Positions 21,846-35,200 of a DNA stretch of 64,000 bases are shown here, one piece after another. The stretch's first letter is position 1. Each line of letters opens with the position of its first letter. The DNA is taken from NCBI GenBank assembly GCA_950097015.1, contig CATNEN010000007.1, positions 3,844,001 through 3,908,000 of the forward strand. Direction: 5' to 3'. The translations under genes and the position numbers were made by a program. Origin of the DNA: Macrostomum hystrix (taxonomy: Eukaryota; Platyhelminthes; Macrostomidae). The notes under the pieces were generated by a model that was not told the origin of the DNA, did not search any database, and saw only the letters and a list, made by a program, of their open reading frames with translations.

Positions 21846-22165
21846 GGCAGACAGACAGGCATACAGACAGACAGACACAGACAGAAATACAGACAGACAG
21901 ACAGACAGACAGACAGGCAGACAGACATACAGACAGACAGACACAGACAGAAATACAGACAGACAGACACAGACAGACAGGCAGACAGGCAGACAGACAG
22001 ACAGGCAGACAGGCAGACAGACAGACAGGCAGACAGACAGACAGACACAGACAGACATACATACAGATAGACAGACAGACAGGCAGACAGACAGACAGAC
22101 AGACAGACAGACAGGCAGACAGACAGACACAGACAGACAGGCAGACAGACAGACACACGTCACAC
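21817..22165. repeat. (CAGA)n microsatellite, imperfect
   Basis: CAGA/CAGG/CATA tetranucleotides over 350 bp. It is the same motif family as the (TCTG)n array at 4966-5142 but on the other strand. All frames are open. Confidence 0.96.
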
Positions 22166-22699
22166 ACAGACAGGCATGCACAAGCAGCGCAAGTCGCACA
22201 GAATCACAGTAGCTGGAAACAGCATGGAAAACAGAGCCGGGGGGTAAATAAAAATCCATAGACAAACAGTGAGTCACAGCTCGTTAGTAAACAGCAGAGC
22301 CGGGGCGCAGAGTAAAGTAGGCAGGCTTGAAAAAGAGCCGCAGTGATTGGTCAGTGGCTCGGGGCCAAACAAATCTGGATAGCATACCGAACCGGAATTG
22401 AACGCGGCAGAAAAGAGACTTGGAACCAGATCTAGTGCGTGAATGACAAAGATCCGCTTGATTGATGAAAGTCAAGGGCATGCACAATGCAAAGGGGAAA
22501 AATGTTACAACAAAAGGGAAGTAAAAGTTTTAACAAAGTTGATAAGCAATTTAACTTAATAACAGAACACACGAATGCAATATTGAAAAATAATTATTGA
22601 AACATCTCAAATCGGACATTCTCACACGATTGCATGACAATGCCAAAATTGCTTCAATTGACAAACGACCTTCAATTTGACACTAAGGTGACAAAGTGC
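22166..22699. other. Intergenic, no feature seen
   Basis: Unique DNA between two arrays, no coding or RNA signal. Confidence 0.5.
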
Positions 22700-23215
22700 G
22701 CATGCCTAGGATAACAGGGGTAATGGCCGCCTAAGATAACAGAAGGAGGGGGTATGGCCGCCTAAGATAACAGAAGGAGGAGGTAATGGCTGCCTAAGAT
22801 AACAGAAGGAGGGGGTAATGGCCGCCTAAGATAACAGAAGGAGGGGGTATGGCCGCCTAAGATAACAGAAGGAGGAGGTAATGGCTGCCTAAGATAACAG
22901 AAGGAGGGAGTGATGATCGCATAAGATAACAGAAGGGGGGAGTAATGATCGCATAAGATAACAGAAGGAGGGGGTAATGGCTGCCTAAGATAACAGAAGG
23001 AGGGGGTAATGGCTGCCTAAGATAACAGAAGGAGGGGGTAATGGCTGCCTAAGATAACAGAAGGAGGGGGTAATGGCCGCCTAAGATAACAGAAGGAGTG
23101 GGTAATGGCCGCCTAAGATAAGAGAAGGAGGGGGTAATGGCCGCCTAAGATAACAGAAGGAGGGGGTAATGGCCGCCTAAGATAACAGAAGGAGGGGGTA
23201 ATGGCCGCATTAGAT
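22700..23215. repeat. G-rich minisatellite, 31/32-bp unit, about 16 copies
   Basis: Unit contains GATAACAGAAGGAGGGGGTA then ATGGCCGCCTAA. Copies alternate between GCCGCC, GCTGCC and GATCGCA forms. Confidence 0.95.
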
Positions 23216-23729
23216 GGATAGGGTATACAGAAGTATTGGAGAAAGAAGGATGATGAATAAATGGCGCGCATGTGTCGTAGGAAATGATTGTCCATGGACT
23301 TCACAGAGCACAGCGCAGACATTAATTGGAGGGGTGCAATGTAAAATACGCATTACAATTGAAAAGGCTAGAAATCTAAGGTGAGAACAAGAATCTATTG
23401 AAAAATAAAGCAGGCGTTTTTCCAAATCTAAATGGCAAAACTGCTGGATTTGAAGACTGTGTAAGAACACAAACTATAGCGCATTATATTCCAATTATTC
23501 AAATCGTCCAATTATCTCTCTTTGGCTGAAAATGGGAGTTAATATAAAATACCACAACGAAAAATCGATCCAATGTAATTAGGCGTCACACTGACAGAGA
23601 AAATAGATTCTGATTTGGTATGGCAGAAGACACACAGTAGTTTAGTTAGCATAAGGTGCACAATAATCGGCTATGCTCAATTAGATTGAAAGGCACGGAT
23701 ATGAAATTAATAGAAGTCCAGGGCGTCCC
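23216..23729. other. 3' flank of the S1P phosphatase gene
   Basis: Includes the expected 3' UTR of the gene ending at 23730. No other feature seen. Confidence 0.5.
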
Positions 23730-25885
23730 TCAGTCTGGGTTTAGGTCGGTGAATTCCACGACCCTCTGGATGCCGATGCGGCGGAACAGCACGGGGGAGA
23801 CGTAGATGACGCTGAATGCCACCAGGCTGTAGGTGGCAAACTTGTAAGGCAGCTCCACCTTCAACAGCTGGGCGCTCTTGGCATTGGTGAAGTCCAGGCC
23901 GTACAGTCTGCACAGGCCTCGATAAGTGATGAACTTGGCAGCGCTGCGCATAGCAATGAGCACTGTGCCGCCAAGGGCCATGCGCATTGCTGAGCTACCG
24001 AAGAACTCCAGGTCTGGCGGAAACTTCACCGAATAAGGCGGCTGGTGCCTGGGCCGGTCGTACAGGTTGTGATGATAGGCCAGCCAGGCGCCCAGGTACA
24101 CACCGCCCAGTGCGGCCAGCGTTGTGGTGGCGTCACCCCTAGCGGTGCTCCAGCGCTGCACAGACGGATAGATCAGGCAGAACAGCAGCAGGACGGAGGG
24201 CAGCACCCAGCCAGTGTTGGGGCTGGTCAGGGCCAGGCAGTCCAGCCGGTCCAGGAACGGGTAGAGACCGATTAGGAAGGCCACGCCTAGCAGGGCGCCA
24301 GCGATCACATCCTGACGAGGTGTGAGATGGGATCATTGTGTGAGATGGGATCATTGTGTGAGATGGGATCATTGTGTGAGATGGGGTCATTGTGTGAGAT
24401 GGGATCATTGTGTGAGATAGGATCATAAGTGGTCTCAGATGAGATGGTGGTGTGTCAGATGAAACCGTGGTGTGTCAGATGAGATGGTGGTGTGTCAGAT
24501 GAGATGGTGGTGTGTCAGATGAGATGGTGGTGTGTCAGACGAGATAGTGGTGTGTCAGACGAGATGATGGTGTGTCAGATGAGATAGTGGTGTGTCAGAC
24601 GAGATGATGGTGTGTCAGATGAGATGGTGGTGTGTCAGACGAGATGGTGGTGTGTCAGATGAGATGGTGGTGTGTCAGACGAGATAGTGGTGTGTCAGAC
24701 GAGATGATGGTGTGTCAGATGAGATGGTGGTGTGTCAGACGAGATGATGGTGTGTCAGACGAGATGATGGTGTGTCAGATAAGATTGTGGTGTGTCAGAC
24801 GAGATGGTGGTGAGTCAGATGAGATGGTGGTGTGCCAGGTTCAGAAGGTAGTGACGCGGTGTCGGAGGCAGATTAGATTGTGAGTCAGTCAAAGGTGTCA
24901 GATGAGCAGTCTTGTCCCATGTCTGGGAGGCGGATCGCACTGATATTCGCACTTACCAGGAAGCTGTGCATGCCCAGGTAGACGCGGCTGAGGCACACCA
25001 GCATTGACCAGCAGAGGCAGACTGTGAATCCCAGGCCCCAGGAGTACTGTGGGAATAAGGGGACAAATTTAATTATAAACAGTTAAATAGTAGGTCTAAC
25101 ACAGCTAATTATTGAACACTCACAAGGTACCGCTCCTGCGTTAAAAAGAACAGAGCAAACGGAATGGCCACAGCGATGGTGGCGTGGGTGGACGGGAAGC
25201 CGTACTCCAGCTCGTATCGCTTCTCCAGCTTGGCCACTGGCGGGCTGGCCGGCCTTGGAATCTGCATGATCTCCTTCAGCGCCTGGCCGACCCACATAGC
25301 CGTAGCCCAGACGATAAGCACCCGCCTGCCAACGTATCCATCGATGTTCCAAAACCAGTACGGAAAGAAGGTCAGGTAGAATTCCTCATTGCCGAGTGCC
25401 GCGCCAAATAGAAACAGATTGTGCAGCAGGCGGCTGCGAATGCGGTACTGCACGTGGTTCTGCATCGTACTGTCAATGAGGCGCGACTCCACAGAGGCCG
25501 TCGAGGCGGTCGCACCGCCGGACCGCAGTCTAACTGCCGCGGCGCTGGCAACATCCAAGTGGGTCCGGGCGCCGAAACCGGAGTCCTCGCTGTCGCGATC
25601 GGACAGCGACGAAGAGCTCAGGGAGATCTCATCGGCGCCAGGAGCCGAGGAGCCTTCGCGTTCGAGTAGCGGCGAAAGATTCACGCCGCTCTCTCCGCCA
25701 GCATGGCCGTTGGCATGCCCGTTGCTATGGCCGTTGCTATGGCCGAGGAATTCAACTCCGCAAGCGGCCTGGAAGCTGGCAACAAGGCCAGGGCTGTGCA
25801 GCCAGTACACTGTGGCTAGCAGGCTGGAGATCGGGTCCCGCCTGCTGCCGCCGCAGCCGCTGTTGTTACCATTTTGACGGGTCAT
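23730..25885 (-). CDS. SGPP: Sphingosine-1-phosphate phosphatase (PAP2 superfamily), 3 coding exons
   Basis: Exons 25124-25885, 24957-25046, 23730-24311 join in frame to 477 aa, close to vertebrate SGPP1/2 length. The three phosphatase motifs are complete: KEIMQIPRP (204-212), PSTH (231-234) and SRVYLGMHSFLD (274-285), with the catalytic His281 and Asp285 on either side of the exon 2/3 join. Many hydrophobic spans follow, as expected for an ER membrane enzyme that dephosphorylates sphingosine-1-phosphate to sphingosine. The N-terminal 140 residues are poorly conserved and include a His/Asn/Gly run (HSNGHSNGHANGHAGG). The start at 25885 lies just after a good acceptor (TTGCTTGCAG), so a 5' UTR exon or a trans-spliced leader is likely upstream. 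Which vertebrate paralogue it corresponds to is not decided. Confidence 0.93.
24316..24425. repeat. Minisatellite, 18-bp unit, 6 copies, in SGPP intron 2
   Basis: Unit GATGGGATCATTGTGTGA, directly adjacent to the exon 3 acceptor (exon starts at 24311), leaving almost no unique intron sequence on that side. Confidence 0.95.
24426..24842. repeat. Minisatellite, 20-bp unit, about 20 copies, in SGPP intron 2
   Basis: Unit GATGGTGGTGTGTCAGATGA with GACGAG and GATAGT variants. A second, different array in the same intron as the 18-bp repeat. Confidence 0.95.
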
Positions 25886-25896
25886 ACGAACCGGTC

Positions 25897-26886
25897 CTGC
25901 AAGCAATGAGTCAGTTAGAGCTGAGGCTGAGCACACCAGAGCTAAGATCGGACAGTTCCAATGGAATAATACGAGTGCTCAGAACACTCGTGAACAGAAA
26001 TTGTAAAGAGGGCTGGTGCAGCAAACACCTTCGCTATAAATAAAGAATATCAAAGAATACCACCCCATCGGGACCGACCCAGAAACATCAGCAGCCCTTG
26101 AAGAAGAATGCGCAACACGGCGCTAAAAGGGGGGTAGGCTAGGTAGATAAAGAGTGCAAATGAGCAAAGGGCTACCAGACAATACCAGGGTCATTCCCAA
26201 AGCCCACAGCTGGCGGGTGGGGGCGGAGAGAGGGCAGGCAGAGAGGCGCGCACAAAGTCGCGGCATTCGGCAGGTTAGAATGCGAGTCTGTTGTAGCAGA
26301 GTATGTGGGGCTTCATTTAAATTATTATCTAGCCATAAACTCTGAACCAGCCGGTCATGTACTCAGCTCGAAGGCGCTACTAAAGCTCAAAAGAGACAGA
26401 GAGAGAGAGAGAGAGAAATATTTGCTCGCCAGAGCTCTAGTTTACTAATAAGAAGGGCAAGATAAGGACCGGATAAGACAGAGTTGCATTTATGCGAAAT
26501 TATTTCACAGTGGGGACAGCCTGCTGTGCTAAGCGGCTGGTGCTCAGACAGGCTTTTAGTGAAACTCGGGGCTAGGGGGTGAGTAGACCTACTAATTAAC
26601 ATTTCGAATGATTTGCGAAATACGATTTTTATATGCCGAGTGACTGTACTATACAAGGTATAGTTTTTTTTCATAATTCATGATACCGTTTTGTAATGCT
26701 ATAGGAAAATTAATTTTTAACTCAAGGCGCTTAGAAATTTGTTTCAAAAGTGTTGTCAAACGCCGTCAGTGACTTTCCAAGATGCTCAGACAGGCTTTGT
26801 TACTTCAACTGGCTGAGTCTACCTCTCAGAGCTTCATGAGCGTGATTTGATTGACTATTGTGTATATTGCCAGCTGATGCCACCTC
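25897..26886. other. Upstream region of SGPP; (GA)n run
   Basis: Should contain the promoter and any 5' UTR exon of SGPP; I cannot place them. A short (GA)n run occurs at 26392-26415. No coding signal. Confidence 0.5.
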
Positions 26887-27640
26887 TTGAGTTTCAGAAG
26901 CTACGCCAAGGTGAAGGCCAGTAGACACCGAAGGCTGGGCATGTGCCCAACAAGTCGATTAAATTTTAACGATTGGCAAAGCTGTACGATTACCCCGGTA
27001 ACGAATTGGCCGACAGCCTCGCCAAGGCCGGTTCGACGGGTTCGCTTTTTGGCCCCGTGCCTGTGGTCTCCACCCTACCGCCGTCGTCAACACTCGGATT
27101 AACCAGTGGGTGGCCTCAAAGCACAAGGACAGGTGGATCAATACCGCCGATTATGAGCCGTCTCGCGCTGCTGTCCCTTGTCCCTCTACTGCCCTTCGCA
27201 AAGCCTTGCTTGGACTTAACCGCAGGGACATCAGGGCAGTCACAATGGCCCTCTCTGGCCATGGCTGTTTCGCCAGGCACCGCTTCCTGCAAGGCAAAAT
27301 CCGCAGTGAGGAGTGCCCTTTCTGCCTCTCCTACGTTGATGATGCAGAGCATTTTTTTGCGACTGCCCCGCCTTCACTTAGGACAGGCTTACCTATCTCG
27401 GCCCAAACCCGGATCTCTCCGACATTTTCAGGCCTGAGAACATCTGCAAGCTCGTCCGTTACCTTAGGGCCACCGGGCGAGCGACTCTCCACCTCCTGGA
27501 CTATTTGGAGGAGGACCGCGCTGTGGACGCCGGCATCACCGGATCCCCCTGCGCGACACCGCAGCTTTAGTTGCCCGTGGTCGCCAGGGGCTAGCGGAAT
27601 GGGCGGCCTCCCGCTGCATCCGTAGGATGCCCCCTGCAGC
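26887..27640 (+). pseudogene. Non-LTR retrotransposon remnant: RNase H end plus Cys/His C-terminus
   Basis: One frame carries [12 protein letters not shown], the RNase H signature around the last acidic residues. After a frameshift another frame gives [10 protein letters not shown] and then [19 protein letters not shown] with [15 protein letters not shown], the GH...CxxC...H region that ends I-type LINE polyproteins. The frame is broken at least once (near 27100) and the upstream RT is missing, so this is a dead 3' fragment. It is not the same family as the fragment at 20190-20703. Confidence 0.75.
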
Positions 27641-28149
27641 TAAGTCAATAGGTCAAGCTGTACCATTGTGGTGCAATGTTAATTGGCTAACAAAAGCGTA
27701 CTGAATTTAAATTTAAGCCCTTATGAAGGATGTGAACATTCTGTCATGACCATAGAATAGATCTTGACTTTCTAAATAGGTGGCGACTTGATTATTGTTT
27801 CAGAAGGTGTGCAGAATTTTTTTACAACTTTATTTATGTGTTACTCCATTCAGACAAAGCAAAAATTATAATGGTACTTCTAGCTCCTGATAAACACATC
27901 ATAATCTATTTGGAAAATTTTTGAAATTGTTCATTATGCTAAGAATACTAATAATAAATGAGAAAGCAAAACAGCCAACTAAAAAGATAATGCAAGTCTA
28001 TCAGTTTAAATAAAATAAGGAAATAAATATGTTCATGAAGACTTTAGGACCTGGTATCTTATGATTAAATTACACAACAATTAAATAGTTTGGCTAATAA
28101 AATAAATAACCAAAATAACAATCATATTACACCTGCCCCAATTGGGCCA
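27641..28149. other. AT-rich intergenic DNA
   Basis: No feature seen; marks a sharp shift to AT-rich sequence. Confidence 0.5.
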
Positions 28150-28392
28150 GATGTGCAGCTAACAGCACAGCCACAACTATTGCATGGTACATCTGATGGC
28201 TGTGTACAGTTGTTCAGTCCATGGACTAGGGTGATGCCACACACCCTCAATTACTCGAGCTGATGTTGGTACCCATTTAACAACTACATGAACTGAAGCA
28301 ATGCAGAGTTGAGTGTCTTGCTAAAGGACACAAATTTTTTCCAGTGGAATCAGGAATCTTGACTTGGTCTTGTAAAAGTTTTTTTTGCTATT
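28150..28392 (-). mobile_element. tRNA-derived SINE, family 1, copy B (diverged)
   Basis: The reverse complement matches the body of copy A (TTAAATGGGTACCAACATCA, GTCCATGGACTGAACAACTG). The tRNA-like head is badly decayed. Confidence 0.8.
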
Positions 28393-28454
28393 AGGCACTT
28401 AGCTACCAATCTTAAAATAGGCAAAACATAGTTGCTAAATGTTTATTTTACTAT

Positions 28455-28750
28455 GGGAGTGTCCCAAAAGTCTGTACACTTATAGTGCTGTACACTGAGC
28501 TGATCTTGACAAAAAGGGTGCAAAAGTTCAGCAAAAACTTTTTTCAAGCAACACAGGTGTTCACAAGTGATTCCCTTTGATTACATGATCTGCCAAATAA
28601 AGAATGTTGTTTTCACCATAGACAATCGAGATGAAAGAAATGTGACCCCAAAGTGCACAACTCAGTAATAGGACATTACTGAGGTTCCACACATCTTGTT
28701 GGAAACTGGCTATGAGATATGCTAGAATTATCCAACATACAAAATACATA
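28455..28750 (-). pseudogene. Possible Tc1/mariner-type transposon remnant
   Basis: The minus-strand frame contains ALWGHISFISIVYGENNIL, resembling the VWGxIS...G...L stretch of mariner transposases, and ends close to a terminal-repeat-like sequence (GACTTTTGGGACACTCCC on the minus strand at about 28455-28475). No catalytic triad or second terminal repeat was found, so this is a weak call. Confidence 0.35.
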
Positions 28751-31487
28751 TGTCACTTTTGGCATAAATCAGGCATAGAGTATATTTTTGGAATAGGCCC
28801 TATATTCATCTGTGCTGATTGGGAAAATCAATGTTTTTTGCTATTTCAGGAGATAATGAGCTACCTTTGTCAATACAACTGCCTACTGAATACTTAAGAT
28901 AGCTTGCTAGCATTAGTTTCGAAAATTTTATTTAAGCTAGCATGCATTTTCTATTTGCTAGGCCTAACAGATATAGATCTGGAAATTACCTGGCATAGTA
29001 CACATGTAGTACTAGCTACACTGAGAACAATTCACAATAGTGGGGCCCATTAAATATACATAGATATAGCTATAAGCAATGTATCATAATATTTAAAGTT
29101 AGCTAATAAAAAAAATTAAGATCCTGCTCCCATTTAAAAGAAAATGAGACAAAAATGTAACAAGTATAGAAATAGAAATTTAGATTTTCCCTCTAAAAGT
29201 ACACTTATAGTGAAAGCTAGAGCATCTTTCTCTTAGTCCTAAAAAGCCATCATGTAGTGCACGCCACCAGTGTGCATTTGTTTTCAGCTGGCGTGTATGA
29301 CATGTATGGCATTGGTATATATTTTAATGGTTGGCGTACACTTTGGCGTGCAAGGAGTGCATGGCATGCATGGCAATGGTGTAGCGTGCAATCGTACATT
29401 GCATTTAAAAAGAGATCAAATATGTGTTTCATGTATCTGTATGTACAATTACAAATATCAACCAATTATTAAATTGACTTTGCATGACTAAAACAAAATG
29501 TTCTCTTATCTGTAGATTTTTAAGTAATTCCGACTATAAATACTATAAATAAATAAATTGTTCTGTTTGATATTGCTTTTCGTTAAATACAAAAATGGAT
29601 GCCAGTTTGTCTCATTAAAAGCAAAAAATGTGTTGTATGTCTTTTATATACAAATTATATGATTACCACATTGGTGTGCACTGGTGTGCAATTTGAAAAA
29701 ACGGTGCATCCTTGGCATGCAAACAATTTTTCACAATTTTTCTTCTGGTGTGCAGCGAACATGATCCAGACTATGGCTAAAAAAGATTAAGACAGTCTTA
29801 AAATGAAAACTCTAAGTTAGCATAACATAGCTATGGCCAAATTAGTTAAACAAATGCTTGGCAATCCTCTAGCTTTGCAGTATAATTATTATATGAAGGA
29901 TAAAGACATTTTCAATTTTAATGAGTAAGTAATTAAATGTGTACACATTTTGAATAATGTGGTAATATATGCCATATGGATGTCTATGTGAAAATACTTG
30001 CACTTGCCATGGGGGTAGAATGATATGGCAGTGAGTGGCTATCAGGCTATGTCTATGGTGAAGACATATAAGAAAGCAATAAAAAGGGGGGAGGGACAGG
30101 AAGGGTTAGATGATTCTTGTGTCATTAGCAATCTTGGCTGGACATCCTAGACTGGCTAGAGCACAAAAAACAATCATTCCTGTTGTGAATCTACAACCGG
30201 CTACAGATCTATGCAACTTAAACCCCTCAAATAAGCTCAATGAGTGCAATCACAGCATCATATAAATTGATGATCTGCTGGTGCCTGCCGGATCAATACC
30301 CATTTGGACAAGTTAGGCCCTACTATGGCATTACTGCCACCTACGCAGCACATTTGGCTTTGGCAACATCCTTTTCTGTGTCGCATACTACTATGCCATG
30401 AGTGTACCACTATGATATTTGAGTGGTTTATTGGTTGTCTTTAGTTTGTTACTTATTAAAAGGTAGAAAAAAGATTATCTTTAGAAAAAATGTGCAAAAC
30501 TAGAGGATTGACAAATGCTTACACTTGCTAAGCTAAATTAATCACCAATTAGCAAGCTTGGCAGCCTAGGCTTAGTGTAAGTGTAAGCATAAACCTTAAC
30601 AAAAAGACTTGATTTTTTAGGTAGGCCTTGTTAGGGCTTATGCAAAAACTGAATGCATGCATCCACAAATACATTGTCTTTGAGAATAAGCCAGATTTTT
30701 TGCTTTTTTTGTGTAGTTATAGTGTAGTAAATTATATAGTATATACATTTTGTATGCAGGATATACCAGTATTGATCATAGTAAATTATCTACGACAAAA
30801 TGCTACCCAAATGCCAATGATGTTTATACTTTTGTGCTACAAAAGTATTAGGCCAATGCTTAATGATTCCAAATCATTTAGATTACTTTCACTAATTTAT
30901 GAAACCTCATCGTTACTGTCAACATAGAAGAACTAGCTTTTTGATAATGCAACTCATAAAGTGCACTTGATTTATAGTAATATTCATATATTCAAAACTT
31001 GTGTTATGTTATTCTTTCGCTTACAGTGAACGTGAATATTAAATAAAAAGGGAAGAAACAACAAGTCATAATATAAACATAGGCATGCTAATATTTAAAA
31101 CAAATGGGTTTGCATTTCGGAATTTTTTATAGCCAGTCGAGCTGCATTTCTCGTTACGAAAGCTTTTTTAATGCATGAAATTAAGTTTCACACAATCGGT
31201 GCATTATCAGCTAAGTGGTCCTGAAGTTAGCTTCCGAGAATATCCAAAAGTGCGTCCATAGTGACTAGCGTCGTAATTCGGTCGTAATTCAGAAATTTCC
31301 CCTGCCTACTCATAGCAGATTAAAAACAAGAGAGAATCGAATTGACACCTTAACACAGTTGCGTAAGATTCATGGCCAGTTGCACAGCGCAATGACAAAA
31401 CAGCAGTTATTTTGAATGCTATAATTCGTGCAGCTGTTTTTTCGATGCATGATATAACTAACAGTGGTCATTGCCGCGGCACGCTCG
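28751..31487. other. AT-rich intergenic DNA, no gene seen
   Basis: About 2.7 kb of AT-rich sequence with only short frames of low-complexity composition. GTGCA/TGCATG-rich stretches occur near 29260-29760, otherwise nothing. Confidence 0.5.
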
Positions 31488-31640
31488 TACCCACCCAAGT
31501 TTTAACCTAGCGAATGTTGATACCCATTTGACAGCTGAGTGAACTGAAGCTACCGGGGAGTCACCAATAAAAATGAATGTTCTTCCTTTAGGACAAAAAG
31601 TTTCTCTGGGATTGAATTCCGAACCGACAGACTACAGACT
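31488..31640 (-). mobile_element. tRNA-derived SINE, family 1, copy D (degraded)
   Basis: The reverse complement retains GCTTCAGTTCACTCAGCTGT and AAATGGGTATCAACATTCG; the head is reduced to AATTCAATCCCAGAG. An insertion of about 20 bp separates the head and body. Confidence 0.65.
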
Positions 31641-32298
31641 GCCAATAGACGGTTTAACAAATTTTCCTTTAACAATCTCTAAACCAGAGCAACGCAAACC
31701 ACCATAGTTTAGTTGTCCTACTTTGATTTAAATACATATATCACAATTATTCGTTCATACTTCTTTTCGAATGTGCGGTCTCAGAAATGGTCATGCTGCA
31801 CTTATGTATGGCATGCTGTTTCCAGTAGTACGGAATAGAAGAAATATCTTACTCCAATGAAGTCGATGAATGGTCACTAAAACAAAAGTTTTCAGTTGCT
31901 ACCAGAGCAGGAGACAGAACTCTGCGCGTCAGTAAACAGTTTATTTAATAATTGTGCAAGCCTGCACAGGTGAGGTTAGCAGAGCAGTATCTTTTCTGTT
32001 AAGTAAAATATATTAGCTGCACTCGATCTCACTTTACCACTCTATTAGCGACGAATTCCGACCGCGAGGACCGAGATATTAAAACGGTTTAAATGACAAA
32101 ATTAGGCGCAATTGCGCGTCGGACAAATTAAACAACAGAATATTAACGGCGTCAACTAAGAACAGGCCGAATTTAGCAAATCAGCAGAGAATTCGTGCCC
32201 CAGGCAGACACCAAGCAAGCAGGCCACCAAGTTTAGTCATTGTCAGAAAACGAGCTCCAAAGCCAACAATGTCGGTAGGCAGTGCCGGACGCAGTCAG
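31641..32298. other. 3' flank of TMEM131
   Basis: Follows the TMEM131 stop codon at 32299-32301 and should hold its 3' UTR. No other feature. Confidence 0.5.
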
Positions 32299-35200
32299 TC
32301 AGCAGTCGCCGGAGCCTTCGGTTGGGAAGCAGGCCCAACCGCTGCTGGCAGAGGGGGCGCCGGCCGCATCCCACAGCAGCTGCTCGCCCATCAGCATGCG
32401 CGCCACCGGATCGTCAACACTGCCAGGCGGTGCCACTAAGGTTGTCCCCATTGACAAAGCCGAAGTAGCTTCGGGCACATCGTCGAAGCCGACGTCGAAG
32501 CCGACGCCGAGACCGCCGCCCCAGAGGTTGCGATTGGAGGTGGTGGACTCGGACCAGGATATATCCAAAGCGCCGAGACCATCCGAGTACCACGGAAGCT
32601 GGACCGGCTGCTGCTGCTGCTGCCTCTGCGATAGCTCCTGCTGCATCTGAAGCTGCTGCTGCTCTTGCTCCTGCTTCTGCTGCTGCTCATGCAATTGCTT
32701 CCGGCGCAGCTCCTCATAAAAGAACAGTGACTCAGTCTTTTGCAAAGTCATCTTGGACAGTTCGCCAACGGCGGCTCCCGGATGCACCTGCTGCGGCGGC
32801 GGCTGCATCAGAGCATGCGGCGCCTGCGAGTACCACGGTCCAGCGTCTTTCGTCCAAGTCGATTGCAGCATTGGCTGAGGAGGCGGTGGTGGCGGCGGCG
32901 GTGGCGGAGGTGGCGGAGACGGAGAACCACCAGTGGAGGTGCCCCACAGTGGACTTCCCTTCTGCGGCAGCATGAACTGACTAGTGCGCCTGGCGATGTC
33001 GTCCAGATCTTCTGCAGAGAAAAGTTAACATTAGTTGCAATGCTACTAGCAGTACATAGGATGGTGTATAACGATACTAACTAAAAAAGGCATTTTCTGT
33101 AAAAAATTGATCAATCGTCATCTGAAGCTGAATGAATCAACAGGCTGAGCAAGCGGAGTGCTTGAAATTAGAAATTGCTGCTCGTTTAATTATTTTTAGT
33201 GTGGCTATACGAGAAGCGAATTTAGTGCTTAATTACAGCTTTAAAATTAGACAGAATCCGAAGTACAGAGCCAGAAGCTCAGATTTTTTTTCCAAGAAAT
33301 CACATGAAATCTTTGATCTCCAGCACCCTGCATCACTGGCCAGAGCCTTGGACACACAATCACACCTGAAACAAAGTATACCTTTGTATGCCCAGTCAAA
33401 GGGCACATCCCATTCAATTGCGCTCTTTAAATCTTCATCTGAATCGGTGTGAAAGTCGCTAAAGCCTAAGGTAAAGTAAAGTAGCAAAGTAAAAACACTT
33501 TAAAATCCATAATTATTCGAAAGCTACGAAAGTGATACAGGAAACTGCGCAGAACTAGAATGCATATATATATATATATGTATATATCACCTTTCTTAGG
33601 CTTCTGGTGTGTCATTGGCTTTACAATCGAAGTCTTAGGCTGTTTGTGCACCAGAGTGGGCTGCAGCGGAGCCTGGGCAGTAATTAGCGGAGCCTGCAGA
33701 TCGCTGGGCCGGACAACAGGATTCGGCGTGTTGGTAGCTCTGGAATTTTCGGATGGAAACTAATAGATTTAGTGCTTAGAAAATTCTATTTTAGTATTTT
33801 AACGGCAACAATTAGTAAAGCCGTTCAGTCTGACAACTACCGGCATTTCATTGCAAGTGAATACAAAACTTAAATTATACATTTTTCTATACATATCGGT
33901 AAATTTGATTATTAGGAAATTGTGGGTTGCGACAAATAATCCTTAAAAATAGAAAAAAAATTAAAATAATCATGAAAAAATAGGCCACTAAAGAAGAAAG
34001 TAGGTTGATAAAAAAACAATGCGTGCGCCGACCGGGATTCGAACCCGGGTCGCAAGCGTGGGAGGCTTACATGCTACCACTACACCATCGGCGCTGCCGT
34101 AAAAATAGAGTCAGCGCGAGTTTTATTCTTAACAGAGTTCAGCTTTTGAGGTTGGGATAGAACTCACGTGGTGCGACTCTTGACGCGCGCTGCGCCTCCG
34201 CCGGCGCTGCCGCTACCGCCGCCGCTGCGCCGACCTCTCGACGCCTTGGAATCTTCGTGACTGCCACCCAGCTCGGCGAATTTCGTGATTGACTCCGGGG
34301 CTGTAGCCTGCGAATGTGCAATGCTGGCAGGTCCACGAATCTTGCCCGGCTGCTGATGCTGCACTGCTGCCACGGAGGGAGTTACAGACAGGGGCGACTG
34401 CTGCTGCTGCCGCTGCGCTTCGCTGCTGCCCGCGTTGCTTCTCTGAATCAGAACAGTTATGACTTGATGAAGACCGTTGGGAGAATGGGCTAAAGGGATA
34501 ATGGGATGGATCTCGAGGGAAGTTTTTTGCATTTTGCACTGGACAGCTTCCGACTTTTTATTTAGTGGTCGAGAGTTCGAATCCCACCCAAAGGCGACAA
34601 TTCGTGTCCTTGAGCACGACACGTTACTCCCAATTGCTTCAGTTCAAAAAGCTGTAGTTACCAGCATTAGCTGGGGTAGAAAGTATGTGGCGGCATCTTC
34701 AGTCCTCGGACTGAAAAGTTGTACACAGCCTTAGGAAGCTCCAGGCGATAGCTGCGGCTGTGACACCGGCACCAACTGGACCAGGTCTGATGTCTATCTC
34801 TATCTATCTAGCTACCTATCTTGCTTGAGGATCTTGAGGGAAAATTGATATTGGGATCTTGAGGGAAAATAGATATTGGGATCTTGAGGGGAATTTATAT
34901 TGGGATCTTGAGGGAAAATAGATGTTGGGATCTTGAGGGAAAAATTGATATTAGGATCTTGAGGGAAGATTGATATTGGGATCTTGAGGGAAGATTGATA
35001 TTAGGATCTTGAGGGAAGATTGATATTAGGATCTTGAGGGAAAATTGATATTGGGATCTTGAGGGAAAATTGATATTGGGATCTTGAGGGAAAATTGATA
35101 TTGGGATCTTGAGGGAAAATAGATATTGGGATCTTGAGGGGAATTTATATTGGGATCTTGAGGGAAAATAGATGTTGGGATCTTGAGGGAAAAATTGATA

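Noticed and set aside
22706-22724. Sequence resembling a homing-endonuclease site (TAGGATAACAGGGGTAAT)
   Set aside because: Differs from the I-SceI site by one deletion and one insertion, and is the first unit of a minisatellite; coincidence.
24632-24883. 83-codon plus-strand frame with MVCQMRWWCVRRD-type repeats
   Set aside because: 20-bp minisatellite in SGPP intron 2, antisense to the gene.
25389-25877. 162-codon plus-strand frame
   Set aside because: Shadow of SGPP exon 1, which carries the phosphatase motifs on the other strand.
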